Positions 16,690 through 24,732 of a DNA stretch of 64,000 nt are shown here, one piece after another; positions within the stretch are counted from its first letter, which is position 1; every line of letters begins with the position of its first letter. The translations under genes and the position numbers were made by a program. The notes below the pieces were generated by a model. That model was not told the DNA's origin, searched no databases, and saw only the letters and a list, made by a program, of their open reading frames with translations. This DNA comes from Alcaligenaceae bacterium (GTDB lineage: Bacteria > Pseudomonadota > Gammaproteobacteria > Burkholderiales > Burkholderiaceae_B): positions 124,001 through 188,000 of the forward strand of contig JACCES010000007.1 of NCBI GenBank assembly GCA_013416455.1. The letters are read 5' to 3'.

Positions 16690-16707
16690 TTTCCACGATA
16701 ATGGAAA
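16690..16707. promoter_or_regulatory. probable ArsR operator before plus-strand arsR
   Basis: TTTCCA-CGATAA-TGGAAA, perfect 6-base arms with a 6-base spacer, ending one base before the ATG at 16709. Its position over the start region means repressor binding would block transcription start or early elongation. Confidence 0.55.
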
Positions 16708-16708
16708 T

Positions 16709-17026
16709 ATGGAATCAAAAGAAGTTATCCGGGTATTGTCGGCGCTTGCGCAGGAGTCACGTCTGGCTGTCTACCGCCTCTTGGTGCAGGCCGGTCCAGC
16801 TGGCCTTCCCGCTGGCCGTATTGCCGAGCTCACCCATATCCCGTCTTCCTCATTGTCCTTCCACCTGAAGGAGCTCTCCCATGCTGGTCTATTGACCTCG
16901 CGTCAAGAGAGTCGTTTCGTTTTTTATAGCGCCAACTTCGCCGTGATGAACGCCATTCTGGGATACCTTGCAGAGAACTGTTGCGAAGGCATCTCGTGCG
17001 TACCATCGGAACAAGGCGAAACATGA
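16709..17026 (+). CDS. arsR: arsenical-responsive repressor ArsR (plus-strand operon)
   Basis: Second ArsR/SmtB repressor, 105 residues and clearly homologous to the one at 16078 over its whole length ([40 protein letters not shown]). It again ends with a thiol cluster, ENCCEGISC, in place of a helix-4 site. It heads the operon arsR-arsO-arsC-arsH. Its stop overlaps the next start (ATGA at 17023-17026). The two repressors sit back to back and probably recognise similar operators, which would let them cross-regulate. Confidence 0.95.
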   Translation: MESKEVIRVLSALAQESRLAVYRLLVQAGPAGLPAGRIAELTHIPSSSLSFHLKELSHAGLLTSRQESRFVFYSANFAVMNAILGYLAENCCEGISCVPSEQGET

Positions 17027-18108
17027 ATGATGTCGATGTTGTAATCGTAGGGGCGGGCCAATCAGCGCTCGCAACGGCGTATTTTTTGCGTCGCGCTGAG
17101 CTCTCCTTCGTGTTACTCGACGCAGAGGAAGGGCCTGGCGCGGCGTGGCGGCATGGGTGGGATTCCCTAACATTGTTTTCTCCGTCGCAGTGGAGTTCGC
17201 TTCCAGGTTGGCCCATGCCACCTGCCGTTGGCTATCCGTCGCGCGATCATGTCATCGACTATTTCGCGCGCTACGAGGCTCGCTACAACTTGCCTATCGT
17301 GCGGCCGGTGCTCGTGCAGGCGGTGCGGCGTAATGGTGACCGATTTCAGGTTGAAGCGGAGGACGGCCATGTTTGGCGTTCGCGTGGAGTGGTGAGCGCC
17401 ACCGGCACTTTGCGTCATGCCTACGTGCCCGTCTATCCCGGGCAGGACAGTTTTGCAGGCGTGCAGATCCATTCGGCGCACTACCGGGATCCACAAGCCT
17501 TTGCCGAGCAGCGTGTGCTGGTCGTCGGCGGCGGTAATTCTGGCGCACAGATCATGGCGGAGCTGGCTGGTACCGCCCAAGTCACCTGGGTCACGCCTTC
17601 CGAACCAGTCTTCCTGCCCGATGATGTTGACGGACGTGTGTTGTTCGAGCGGGCCACCGAACGTTGGCAGGCCTTGCAGCAAGGCTTGCCGCCGCCGCAA
17701 GAAGCTGCGAGCTTTGGAGATATCGTGATGGTGCCCTCTGTCGCCGCTGCGCGACGACGTGGCGACCTTGAATCTGTTCGGCCTTTCTCTGCCTTTACGT
17801 CAACCGGTGTTGTATGGCCCGATGGCAGGCACTCAGAGGTTGATGCCGTCATCTGGTGCACGGGCTTTCAGCCGGCGCTTGACCATCTAAGCCCACTGGG
17901 CGTTCTGGGGGCAGATGGCCGAGTCGCGGTCGAGGGTACGCGTGCCGTGGCCGAACCAGGGTTATGGCTCGTCGGCTACGGCGACTGGACGGGCTTCGCG
18001 TCCGCCACGCTCGTTGGCGTCATGCGCACGGCACGCAGTACTGCACAAGAAATCGGGGCGACGCTGTCGCATGTTTACCAAACTCAATCAGAGGAATTAT
18101 CGCAATGA
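17023..18108 (+). CDS. arsO: flavin-dependent monooxygenase ArsO-like
   Basis: FAD/NADPH-dependent monooxygenase of 361 residues. The N-terminal Rossmann motif is [19 protein letters not shown] (GxGxxA variant), followed by [13 protein letters not shown]. The second dinucleotide motif [17 protein letters not shown] lies near residue 165. The C-terminal ATG-like segment is [12 protein letters not shown]. This is the layout of the ArsO group found in ars operons, whose exact reaction in resistance is uncertain to me. The start at 17023 overlaps the arsR stop by 4 bases and the stop overlaps the arsC start by 4 bases. Confidence 0.88.
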   Translation: MNDVDVVIVGAGQSALATAYFLRRAELSFVLLDAEEGPGAAWRHGWDSLTLFSPSQWSSLPGWPMPPAVGYPSRDHVIDYFARYEARYNLPIVRPVLVQAVRRNGDRFQVEAEDGHVWRSRGVVSATGTLRHAYVPVYPGQDSFAGVQIHSAHYRDPQAFAEQRVLVVGGGNSGAQIMAELAGTAQVTWVTPSEPVFLPDDVDGRVLFERATERWQALQQGLPPPQEAASFGDIVMVPSVAAARRRGDLESVRPFSAFTSTGVVWPDGRHSEVDAVIWCTGFQPALDHLSPLGVLGADGRVAVEGTRAVAEPGLWLVGYGDWTGFASATLVGVMRTARSTAQEIGATLSHVYQTQSEELSQ

Positions 18109-18530
18109 GCGGTGTCGTTATCTATCACAACCCCAAATGCGGAACATCGCGCAACACGCTTGCCCTCATTCGCAATGCCGGGATCGAGCCGCAAGTGATC
18201 GAGTACATAACCACTCCACCGGAGCGGCAAGTATTGAAGTCGTTGATCGAACGTGCCGGACTGTCAGTGCGCGAGGCGCTGCGGGAGAAAGGAACGCCCT
18301 TTCAAGAGCTCGGCTTGGGCGACACGTCGCTTTCAGACGATGCGCTATTAGACGCCATGCTGGCGCATCCCATTCTTATCAACCGACCCTTCGTCGTGAC
18401 GCCCACTGGCGTGCGCCTGTGCCGACCGTCTGAGCTGGTACTCGACATCCTGGAGCAGCCCCAACGTGGTCCGTTCACCAAAGAGGACGGCGAAGTGGTC
18501 ATAGACGAACACGGAAATCGTGTGCGCTGA
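18105..18530 (+). CDS. arsC: arsenate reductase ArsC, glutaredoxin-coupled type
   Basis: Arsenate reductase of 141 residues of the thioredoxin-fold ArsC/Spx family (E. coli R773 type). The catalytic Cys is in [16 protein letters not shown] (Cys at about residue 12). The arsenate-binding Arg residues are in [20 protein letters not shown]. It uses glutathione and glutaredoxin, unlike the two LMW-type enzymes of the opposite operon. It is translationally coupled to arsO and precedes arsH by 22 bases. Confidence 0.95.
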   Translation: MSGVVIYHNPKCGTSRNTLALIRNAGIEPQVIEYITTPPERQVLKSLIERAGLSVREALREKGTPFQELGLGDTSLSDDALLDAMLAHPILINRPFVVTPTGVRLCRPSELVLDILEQPQRGPFTKEDGEVVIDEHGNRVR

Positions 18531-18552
18531 ACCGCGCACGTGGAAATTTAGA

Positions 18553-19311
18553 ATGAAGCAATTTACATCGCTAAACGACGGGTCGTTGCCCGCATTGGAC
18601 GAGTCCTTGTTGGACATCCCTTCGCACGAGAGACTCGGCATCCCCATTGACGCTCAACACCCGCCGCGCATTCTGTTGCTCTATGGCTCGCTGCGCGAAC
18701 GCTCGTATAGCCGGCTTCTTGTTGAAGAGGCTGCCCGCATCCTGCAGCGCCTGGGCGCCGAAACCCGGATCTTCGATCCGTACGGGTTGCCCCAGCCAGA
18801 CAGCGTTCCGGCCGACCATCCCAAGGTGGCTGAACTGCGTGAGTTGTCGCTATGGTCGGAAGGGCAGGTGTGGTGCAGCCCTGAGCGACACGGTACGATC
18901 ACCGGCATCTTCAAGAGCCAAATCGACTGGTTGCCTCTGGAAGTGGGTAGCGTCCGGCCTACGCAGGGGCGCACGCTTGCCGTGATGCAGGTCAGTGGTG
19001 GCTCGCAGTCATTCAACGCCGTAAATGCCTTGCGTGTGCTGGGCCGGTGGATGCGCATGGTGACAATCCCGAATCAATCATCAGTCGCCAAGGCGTTTCA
19101 GGAATTCGACGAGGCTGGCCGCATGAAACCATCGGCTTACTACGACCGAGTCGTGGACGTGATGGAAGAGCTGATTAAATTCACGTTGCTGGTGCGCGGC
19201 CGTGCGGATTACCTTGTCGATCGTTACAGTGAACGCAAGGCCGTTGAAGCCGAAGTGCTGCGGCTAGCCGAGGCCGCCATGGCTCATGAACGTGAGAACG
19301 AGTTGACGTAG
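18553..19311 (+). CDS. arsH: organoarsenical oxidase ArsH
   Basis: NADPH-dependent FMN reductase-family protein of 252 residues. The FMN-binding flavodoxin-like motif is [16 protein letters not shown] near residue 45, and the conserved core includes [20 protein letters not shown] and [15 protein letters not shown]. ArsH oxidises trivalent organoarsenicals to less toxic pentavalent forms. I chose the ATG at 18553 rather than the GTG at 18520, which would overlap the end of arsC. It is the last gene of the plus-strand ars operon. Confidence 0.95.
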   Translation: MKQFTSLNDGSLPALDESLLDIPSHERLGIPIDAQHPPRILLLYGSLRERSYSRLLVEEAARILQRLGAETRIFDPYGLPQPDSVPADHPKVAELRELSLWSEGQVWCSPERHGTITGIFKSQIDWLPLEVGSVRPTQGRTLAVMQVSGGSQSFNAVNALRVLGRWMRMVTIPNQSSVAKAFQEFDEAGRMKPSAYYDRVVDVMEELIKFTLLVRGRADYLVDRYSERKAVEAEVLRLAEAAMAHERENELT

Positions 19312-19372
19312 TTTCAGAGAACGCAACGACATCATGCCGCTACTGTGTCTAGTGAGTTGCGGCTAGGGCGCG

Positions 19373-19630
19373 TTAGCACAGAGTCTTGGGCATTGATATC
19401 TCAAACGCTGTTTTATCGGGTGTAGACTCGGCTGTGATTGTTCCCCCGTGTGCTTCGATGAGTGTTTTCACAATGGCGAGGCCGAGACCGGCGCCTTCGC
19501 CGCTGCGTTGGCGCGATGCGTCGGGCCTGTAGAATCGTTCAAAGATATGGGCTAAATGCCGAGGTGGGATGACAGGCCCGGGGTTCTGTATGCAGATATG
19601 GCCTAACTCACCGGCCGACCGGGAAACTGA
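19373..19630 (-). pseudogene. C-terminal fragment of a CopS-like sensor histidine kinase
   Basis: The last 85 or so codons encode the ATPase end of a heavy-metal sensor kinase: [40 protein letters not shown] (G boxes) and AIVKTLIEAHGG. This matches closely the end of the intact copS at 37078-38493. Upstream of about 19630 the similarity stops and unrelated sequence continues to a start near 19828, so sensor, HAMP and His-box parts are missing. It is probably a recombination scar between the ars and pbr modules. It cannot work as a kinase. Confidence 0.8.
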
Positions 19631-19988
19631 CGACAACAGCGCGATGCGAAGGGGTATGGCGGATAGCATTAGCGCAAGGAGGGGGCGAGCAAGAGTATCC
19701 GCAGAGTCAGTAGTACCCATGTTATCGCACGAAGTTAGCGGGCGCTCGATCGGCCAGATGAACGATGAGTGATGGCTGAATGAATACAGGGCGCTAGGAG
19801 AACGAACGAGAGCGCAAGCCTTGCGCATATAACATCTTGCGGGATGAGCGGGAGTAAGCCCGATATGATCTACGTCAGCACCAGAAAGTTTATGATGGTC
19901 GGCCGGTCCATCAGCGGTATGTTAGGCGGCGCTGTCCTCTATTGATATGCTGACCCGGCTATAAAGTGTTCTTGGCTTGAGGTAGTAA

Positions 19989-20396
19989 TCAATGGCATGA
20001 GCAATCCGATAGAGCACGCAATATTCCGCAAGCTTCTACCGGGGCCGTCCTGGAGCATTGACTGCGCAAAGTCGTCAAGTGTTCCTTCAGTTGCTGTAGT
20101 TCTTCGACCCGCTCTTCGACCTCTGTGATTCGCATGTCGAGCAACTTGTTCACGTCACCGCAATCCTGGCGGGGGTCGTCCCGAAAGGTAAGCAACCTCT
20201 GGACGTCGTTTAGCGGCATATCAAGCGTACGGCAGTGCTTAATGAACCGGAGGCGTTCGAGATATTCGTCGCCATACAATCGATAATTGCCTGCGCTGCG
20301 CCCGGGCTGCGGAAGAAGGCCTTCTCGCTCGTAAAACCGGATGGTTTCTACCGGACATTCTGATCGCATGGCGAGCTCGCCGATCCTCATTTTCAT
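19989..20396 (-). CDS. pbrR: Cd(II)/Pb(II)-responsive MerR-family regulator PbrR/CadR
   Basis: MerR-family activator of 135 residues. The N-terminal winged helix is MKMRIGELAMRSECPVETIR, followed by FYEREGLLPQPGRSAGNYRLY. The metal site fits PbrR/CadR: Cys in RQDCGDVNKLLD (dimerisation-helix start), and the C-terminal CSRTAPVEACGILRALSDCSCH tail with its cysteines and His. It is divergent from pbrA and about 225 bases away. It should bind the long-spacer promoter at 20572. GGAGAAG lies 6 bases before the ATG. The preference for Pb over Cd cannot be decided from sequence. Confidence 0.93.
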   Translation of the reverse strand: MKMRIGELAMRSECPVETIRFYEREGLLPQPGRSAGNYRLYGDEYLERLRFIKHCRTLDMPLNDVQRLLTFRDDPRQDCGDVNKLLDMRITEVEERVEELQQLKEHLTTLRSQCSRTAPVEACGILRALSDCSCH

Positions 20397-20417
20397 GGAC
20401 TTCTCCGAAGGGAAAAA

Positions 20418-20434
20418 CTATAAAGCTAGTATAG
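20418..20434. promoter_or_regulatory. MerR-type dyad before pbrR
   Basis: CTATAAAGCTAGTATAG has CTATA/TATAG arms around a central GCTAG, 22 bases upstream of the pbrR start. It resembles MerR-family operators and may serve autoregulation of pbrR. Weaker than the pbrA site. Confidence 0.4.
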
Positions 20435-20571
20435 ACTTTAGATCGTCCAGCGCACAGTCACAGCGGCTCAGCTGGCATACAGCCTGGTCACCAACCTCCT
20501 ATGGCGCATTTCGATCTGCCATATTGAGCACGGTTTCTGCATGGCCTTGCTGTGCATGCACTACATGGGGC

Positions 20572-20603
20572 TTGACTCTGGAGTAGCTACATGGTTTCCA
20601 ATG
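20572..20603 (+). promoter_or_regulatory. PbrR-responsive promoter of pbrA
   Basis: TTGACT (-35) at 20572-20577 is followed by the MerR-type dyad ACTCTGGAGTAGCTACATGG, nearly the consensus for PbrR/ZntR/CadR promoters, with a stretched spacer before a poor -10 near 20598-20603. The pbrA ATG is at 20622. This strongly supports metal-induced transcription of pbrA-lspA. Confidence 0.75.
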
Positions 20604-20621
20604 CAACGATTAGAGGAAACC

Positions 20622-22913
20622 ATGATGAAGCATAAATCCATACATTCCGAAGCTGCCGGTGTGTCTTGCTGCGGCGGCACCGAATCCCGGGCAAAGCACG
20701 AGTCCATGGAGCAGACGAGCTCGGCGTCCGTTCGAACGTTTCGAATCGCAACGATGGATTGTTCCGTTGAAGAGTCAGAAATTCGACGCACGCTCGAAGA
20801 GATTGAGGGCATTCGTAGCTTAAATTTTCAGCTGAGTGCTCGTACTTTAGCTATCGACGCTCCGGAGGACGTGCTTTCACGCGCCGTCACTGCCATACGT
20901 CATATTGGCTACGACCCTCAAGAGCAACACCGAGACGGGGAAGGAGACGGATCCGGCACTTCCCTCAGCATGCAGCGCGGTTTCTCTAGCGGGATTCCGC
21001 GTTTAATTTTGGCCTTGGTGCTGGCCATTGGGGCGGAAGTGGTAGCTTTTTTTTCCCCTGAAACAACATTCTGGGAAGTGGCCGAAATGGGGCTCGCCGC
21101 AATAGGAATCTGGCTGGCCGGCCTGGAAACTTACACTAAGGGCTTCCTAGCACTGCGTCGAAAGCGACTCAACATCAACGCGCTTATGAGCGTTGCGGTT
21201 ACCGGCGCGTTCCTTATTGGACAATGGGCCGAAGCTGCTATGGTCATGGCGCTTTTTGCGTTGGCTGAACTTATTGAGGCCCGCGCGGTTGACCGCGCTC
21301 GGAATGCGATTAGAGATTTGTTAGACCTGACCCCCGAAACGGCAGAGGTACGACAGCCCAGCGGGAACTGGCAAATGATGCCAGCAAACGACATTGCATT
21401 TGGAGCAATAGTTCGCGTAAGGCCGGGTGAGCGAGTCGCACTCGACGGTATGGTCACAGCGGGGGCCAGTACGATCAATCAGGCTCCCGTCACTGGCGAA
21501 AGTCTGCCTGTCGAGAAGGCCGTCGGCGACCCGGTGTACGCAGGGACTGTCAACGAATCCGGCTCGCTAGAATTTGAAGTTACTGCGACCGCGGGCAATT
21601 CTACGCTGGCGCGGATCATACACGCTGTCGAACAAGCCCAGAACAGCCGCGCGCCGACCCAGCGTTTTGTTGACAAATTCGCAGCCGTTTATACACCTGC
21701 AGTTTTCGTCATGGCGCTTGTGGTGGCGGCAGTGGGCCCGCTACTCTTCGAATGGACTTGGGTTGACGCACTCTACAAGGCGCTTGTCTTATTAGTGATC
21801 GCCTGCCCATGCGCTCTGGTGATTTCCACGCCTGTTACCGTTGTCAGCGGCTTGGCCGCTGGTGCCCGTCGAGGAGTGCTTATTAAAGGCGGCACCTACC
21901 TTGAGGAAGCCCGGAAGCTCAAGGCTGTCGCGCTCGATAAGACTGGCACCATCACTGAAGGCAAGCCGGAACTCGTAGCATGGCAAAGAATGGTGCTGAT
22001 TGATGACGACGGAGTCGTGGCCAGCATCGCTACCAGTTTAGCCGATCGATCCGATCACCCCGTTTCGAACGCCATCTCTAAGGGACTGGATGCTCCCGGG
22101 CAGGAAGTGCAAGACTTTGAGGCAATTCCGGGGCGCGGAGTTAAAGGAAAAATAGGAGGTATGGATTATGTCCTCGGAAACTACCGCTTAATTAATGAGC
22201 GTAATCAAGCCACAGCCGAGCTAGATGAGGTTCTTGATGTACATTTACGCGCGGGGCGCACCGTTACGCTGCTAGCCTCTAACGAGTCCGTACTTGCTAT
22301 CTTTGCTGTAGCAGACACGATCAAGGAGTCTTCGCGGGCGGCAATCGGTGAGCTCCGCGCGCTCGGCGTAACCCCAGTTATGTTGACCGGGGATAACAGT
22401 GCGACAGCCGAGAGTATCGGTCATGAAGCTGGTATAGACGACGTGCGGGGCAATCTGCTGCCGGACGACAAGCTCGCCGCTATCCGAGAGTTACAGAGTC
22501 AGTATGGGCCAACTGGAATGACCGGGGATGGAATCAACGACGCGCCGGCCCTCGCCCAAGCCGATATTGGTTTCGCCATGGGTGCAGCTGGAACTGATAT
22601 TGCGCGAGAGGCAGCCGATGTCGTCATCATGAACGATGACCTACATCAAATTGCGACCACTGTGCGGCTATCAAAGAAAACCCACACGGTGTTATGGCAG
22701 AACATCACTTTGGCCCTCGGAATTAAGGCAGTGTTCTTCGTCTTGGCTGTGTTCGGCGAGGCAACGATGTGGATGGCAGTATTTGCCGATATGGGAGCTA
22801 GTCTGCTCGTTGTCGGTAACGGTTTACGCCTGTTGCGTCAGGGCAAGCTGAGCGCGACAGAGAAAGGCGCGGTCAGCATGCGTACGTTGAAGTCAAAGCG
22901 CGTCCCCGGATAA
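20622..22913 (+). CDS. pbrA: Pb/Cd/Zn-exporting P1B-type ATPase PbrA
   Basis: Heavy-metal efflux ATPase of 763 residues. An N-terminal CCGG motif is followed by one HMA domain (FRIATMDCSVEESEIR, metal Cys near residue 48). The membrane metal site is VIACPCALVIS (CPC), typical of Zn/Cd/Pb pumps. Other catalytic motifs are APVTGESLPVEK (actuator), ALDKTGTITEGKPE (phosphorylated Asp) and [14 protein letters not shown] (hinge). The ATG at 20622 has GAGGAAA just before it; in-frame codons upstream overlap the promoter and are not used. It is followed 7 bases later by an lspA-like gene, as in pbr operons. Confidence 0.95.
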   Translation: MMKHKSIHSEAAGVSCCGGTESRAKHESMEQTSSASVRTFRIATMDCSVEESEIRRTLEEIEGIRSLNFQLSARTLAIDAPEDVLSRAVTAIRHIGYDPQEQHRDGEGDGSGTSLSMQRGFSSGIPRLILALVLAIGAEVVAFFSPETTFWEVAEMGLAAIGIWLAGLETYTKGFLALRRKRLNINALMSVAVTGAFLIGQWAEAAMVMALFALAELIEARAVDRARNAIRDLLDLTPETAEVRQPSGNWQMMPANDIAFGAIVRVRPGERVALDGMVTAGASTINQAPVTGESLPVEKAVGDPVYAGTVNESGSLEFEVTATAGNSTLARIIHAVEQAQNSRAPTQRFVDKFAAVYTPAVFVMALVVAAVGPLLFEWTWVDALYKALVLLVIACPCALVISTPVTVVSGLAAGARRGVLIKGGTYLEEARKLKAVALDKTGTITEGKPELVAWQRMVLIDDDGVVASIATSLADRSDHPVSNAISKGLDAPGQEVQDFEAIPGRGVKGKIGGMDYVLGNYRLINERNQATAELDEVLDVHLRAGRTVTLLASNESVLAIFAVADTIKESSRAAIGELRALGVTPVMLTGDNSATAESIGHEAGIDDVRGNLLPDDKLAAIRELQSQYGPTGMTGDGINDAPALAQADIGFAMGAAGTDIAREAADVVIMNDDLHQIATTVRLSKKTHTVLWQNITLALGIKAVFFVLAVFGEATMWMAVFADMGASLLVVGNGLRLLRQGKLSATEKGAVSMRTLKSKRVPG

Positions 22914-22920
22914 GCGAAGA

Positions 22921-23439
22921 ATGAAACAGCCATTTAATTCGAACCGGAGATGGTGGTTGTGGTGGCTTCTGGCTTTAGGTTTTGTCGCACTGGATCAGAT
23001 CCTTAAGCAGACCACCGTAGCAACGTTACCGTTGCACGCCGGCATTGGGATTACACCGTGGTTCAATTGGGTTCATGTCCTGAACCCCGGAGCAGCGTTT
23101 TCCTTTCTCGCTGACGCTGGTGGGTGGCAGCGGTACGTGCTCGGAATCATTGGGTTGGTGGTGAGTGCCACGCTTTTAGTGGCATTGTATCGAGGGCTGG
23201 ACAGCCGTTCCGTCACACTCAGCTATGTTTCCATTATTGGAGGGGCTATGGGCAACGTCGTTGACCGAGTGTTTCGCGGTGCGGTCGTCGATTACTTGGA
23301 TTTTTACTGGAAGCAATGGCATTGGCCCGCGTTTAATCTGGCAGATATGCTCCTCGTCGGGGGCACTATGTTGCTAATTTACTCAACGTGGTCCGTCTCG
23401 AAGACTGAAACGGAACGGCAAAATCGCACGGACGGATGA
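22921..23439 (+). CDS. pbrC: signal peptidase II (LspA/PbrC-like)
   Basis: Prolipoprotein signal peptidase family, 172 residues, four hydrophobic segments. The family signatures are LGFVALDQILKQTT (first conserved Asp), VHVLNPGAAFSFLAD and the catalytic aspartates in GGAMGNVVDRVFRGAVVDYL and FNLADMLLVGG. In lead-resistance operons this protein (PbrC) is encoded with pbrA and is proposed to process a Pb-binding lipoprotein. It starts 7 bases after pbrA. It is an accessory copy; the housekeeping lspA is presumably elsewhere. An lnt homologue lies 1.3 kb downstream. Confidence 0.93.
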   Translation: MKQPFNSNRRWWLWWLLALGFVALDQILKQTTVATLPLHAGIGITPWFNWVHVLNPGAAFSFLADAGGWQRYVLGIIGLVVSATLLVALYRGLDSRSVTLSYVSIIGGAMGNVVDRVFRGAVVDYLDFYWKQWHWPAFNLADMLLVGGTMLLIYSTWSVSKTETERQNRTDG

Positions 23440-23524
23440 TGTTCAGTTTTACGACAGTGAACACTACAAGTAGGCACCCGAGCTTCGTCGAAATTTTTGA
23501 AATTATAGTTTTTATATAACCACT

Positions 23525-24127
23525 ATGTCGAAATTTTTGTTGCGGCGAGCGATATTAATTTTCTTAACAACGGGCATAAGTTTCAGTGCCACCGCCGACG
23601 TTCTAAGCTTTTCAATCATCCATGAGAAATTTGAACTCAACAGACGGGAGGTCGGAGAAGAAGATTCACGAATGGAGCGTCTTCGAAGATTTTTCCTTGA
23701 GGCGCCGATCGACGAAAGCCAGTTCTCAATTAGTTCCAGGTTCGGCTTCCGTAGCCATCCGGTTTTAGGCAGACAAAAAATGCACAAGGGTGTTGACTAC
23801 ACCGCTCCAAAAGGAACACCGATTGTGACTGTTGCGGATGGGCAAATTGAGTTTGTGGGTCGGCAGAACGGCTACGGTAAGGTGGTCGTGGTCCGGCATA
23901 ATGAAAATCTCACTACTCTATATGCACATCAGAGCCGCTTCGCCCACAAACTTGAAAAAGGAGCTTTCGTTTCCAGGGGTGACACGATCGGATACGTGGG
24001 CTCGACAGGCATGACTACGGGCAATAACTTGCATTACGAGGTAAGACTGGACAATGATCCCATTGATCCATTGGAATTTGGAACGCTCTATGCCGGTAAT
24101 GAGCAGGTCATCAACGGGATAGATTGA
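23525..24127 (+). CDS. M23/LytM-family metallopeptidase
   Basis: Secreted peptidoglycan endopeptidase candidate of 200 residues with an N-terminal signal (LLRRAILIFLTTGISFSATA). The LytM domain runs about 75-185: RFGFRSHPVLGRQKMHKGVD (HxxxD zinc motif), VVRHNENLTTLYAHQSRF and NNLHYEVRLDNDPIDP (HxH-type second motif, with Asn instead of the first His). It has a paralogue at 39374. It sits between pbrC and the PCuAC gene on the same strand. Its role in a metal island is unclear; it could remodel the wall for envelope complexes. Confidence 0.88.
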   Translation: MSKFLLRRAILIFLTTGISFSATADVLSFSIIHEKFELNRREVGEEDSRMERLRRFFLEAPIDESQFSISSRFGFRSHPVLGRQKMHKGVDYTAPKGTPIVTVADGQIEFVGRQNGYGKVVVVRHNENLTTLYAHQSRFAHKLEKGAFVSRGDTIGYVGSTGMTTGNNLHYEVRLDNDPIDPLEFGTLYAGNEQVINGID

Positions 24128-24207
24128 GAATGAGCATAAGTAGGGTGCCCTAAGAAAATTACCTCGGAAGGCGCCTCAAAAGCACGCTAAATTAAAACAG
24201 AGGATAT

Positions 24208-24732
24208 ATGAGGAAGCTAATCGTTGGTGCGTTCAGTCTATGCTTTATTTTACCCGCATACGCTACGAGTTTACACGCCGACCATATTGAAAGCGAGGGC
24301 AGTGCATATCCAGTTCAAAACGAAAATAAAAACACAGCTGGCACAGGCGTGCAATCTAGCACCCTAAAGGTTTCAGACTGCTGGATCCGCTTCATGCCTG
24401 GACTCACTCCGTCCGGTGCATATTTCAAAGTGAGCAACAGTGGAACGCACGAGGCGAAGCTAATATCTATGTCTGTACCCGGATTCAGTAAGGTATCACT
24501 ACATCGCACAATAAATCAGGGAGGTATAAGTCGGATGGCTGCAGTAGAGGCGATCCCTATTTCAGCAGGAGACAGCTTCGAATTTCGTCCTGGAGGTTAT
24601 CATGCCATGCTCGAAAAGCCGGAAGAAAGGCTGATCATCGGCAGCGAAGTGGAGGCACGGTTTGAGTTCGGCGCCGGGGCTTCCGCAACGGCCCAATGCA
24701 GCGTTAAACCCCCTTCGGCTTTAGCTCATTGA
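24208..24732 (+). CDS. PCuAC-type periplasmic copper chaperone
   Basis: Periplasmic Cu(I) chaperone of 174 residues with a Sec signal (MRKLIVGAFSLCFILPAYAT). The PCuAC (DUF461) domain contains SGAYFKVSNSG and the ligand pattern H-x10-M...H-x-M: VSLHRTINQGGISRM and later GGYHAML. This protein class hands Cu(I) to the CuA site of cytochrome oxidase together with Sco; a sco gene lies 1.8 kb downstream. AGAGGATAT precedes the ATG. The stop overlaps the longest form of the next frame. Confidence 0.88.
   Translation: MRKLIVGAFSLCFILPAYATSLHADHIESEGSAYPVQNENKNTAGTGVQSSTLKVSDCWIRFMPGLTPSGAYFKVSNSGTHEAKLISMSVPGFSKVSLHRTINQGGISRMAAVEAIPISAGDSFEFRPGGYHAMLEKPEERLIIGSEVEARFEFGAGASATAQCSVKPPSALAH

Noticed and set aside
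19880-19935. GTTAGGC-containing sequence considered as an integron attC site
   Set aside because: No matching inverse core or paired inner sites were found, and no integrase is near.
20541-20621. N-terminal extension of pbrA from the upstream in-frame start
   Set aside because: It would place coding sequence across the MerR-type promoter at 20572; ATG 20622 has a proper ribosome site.
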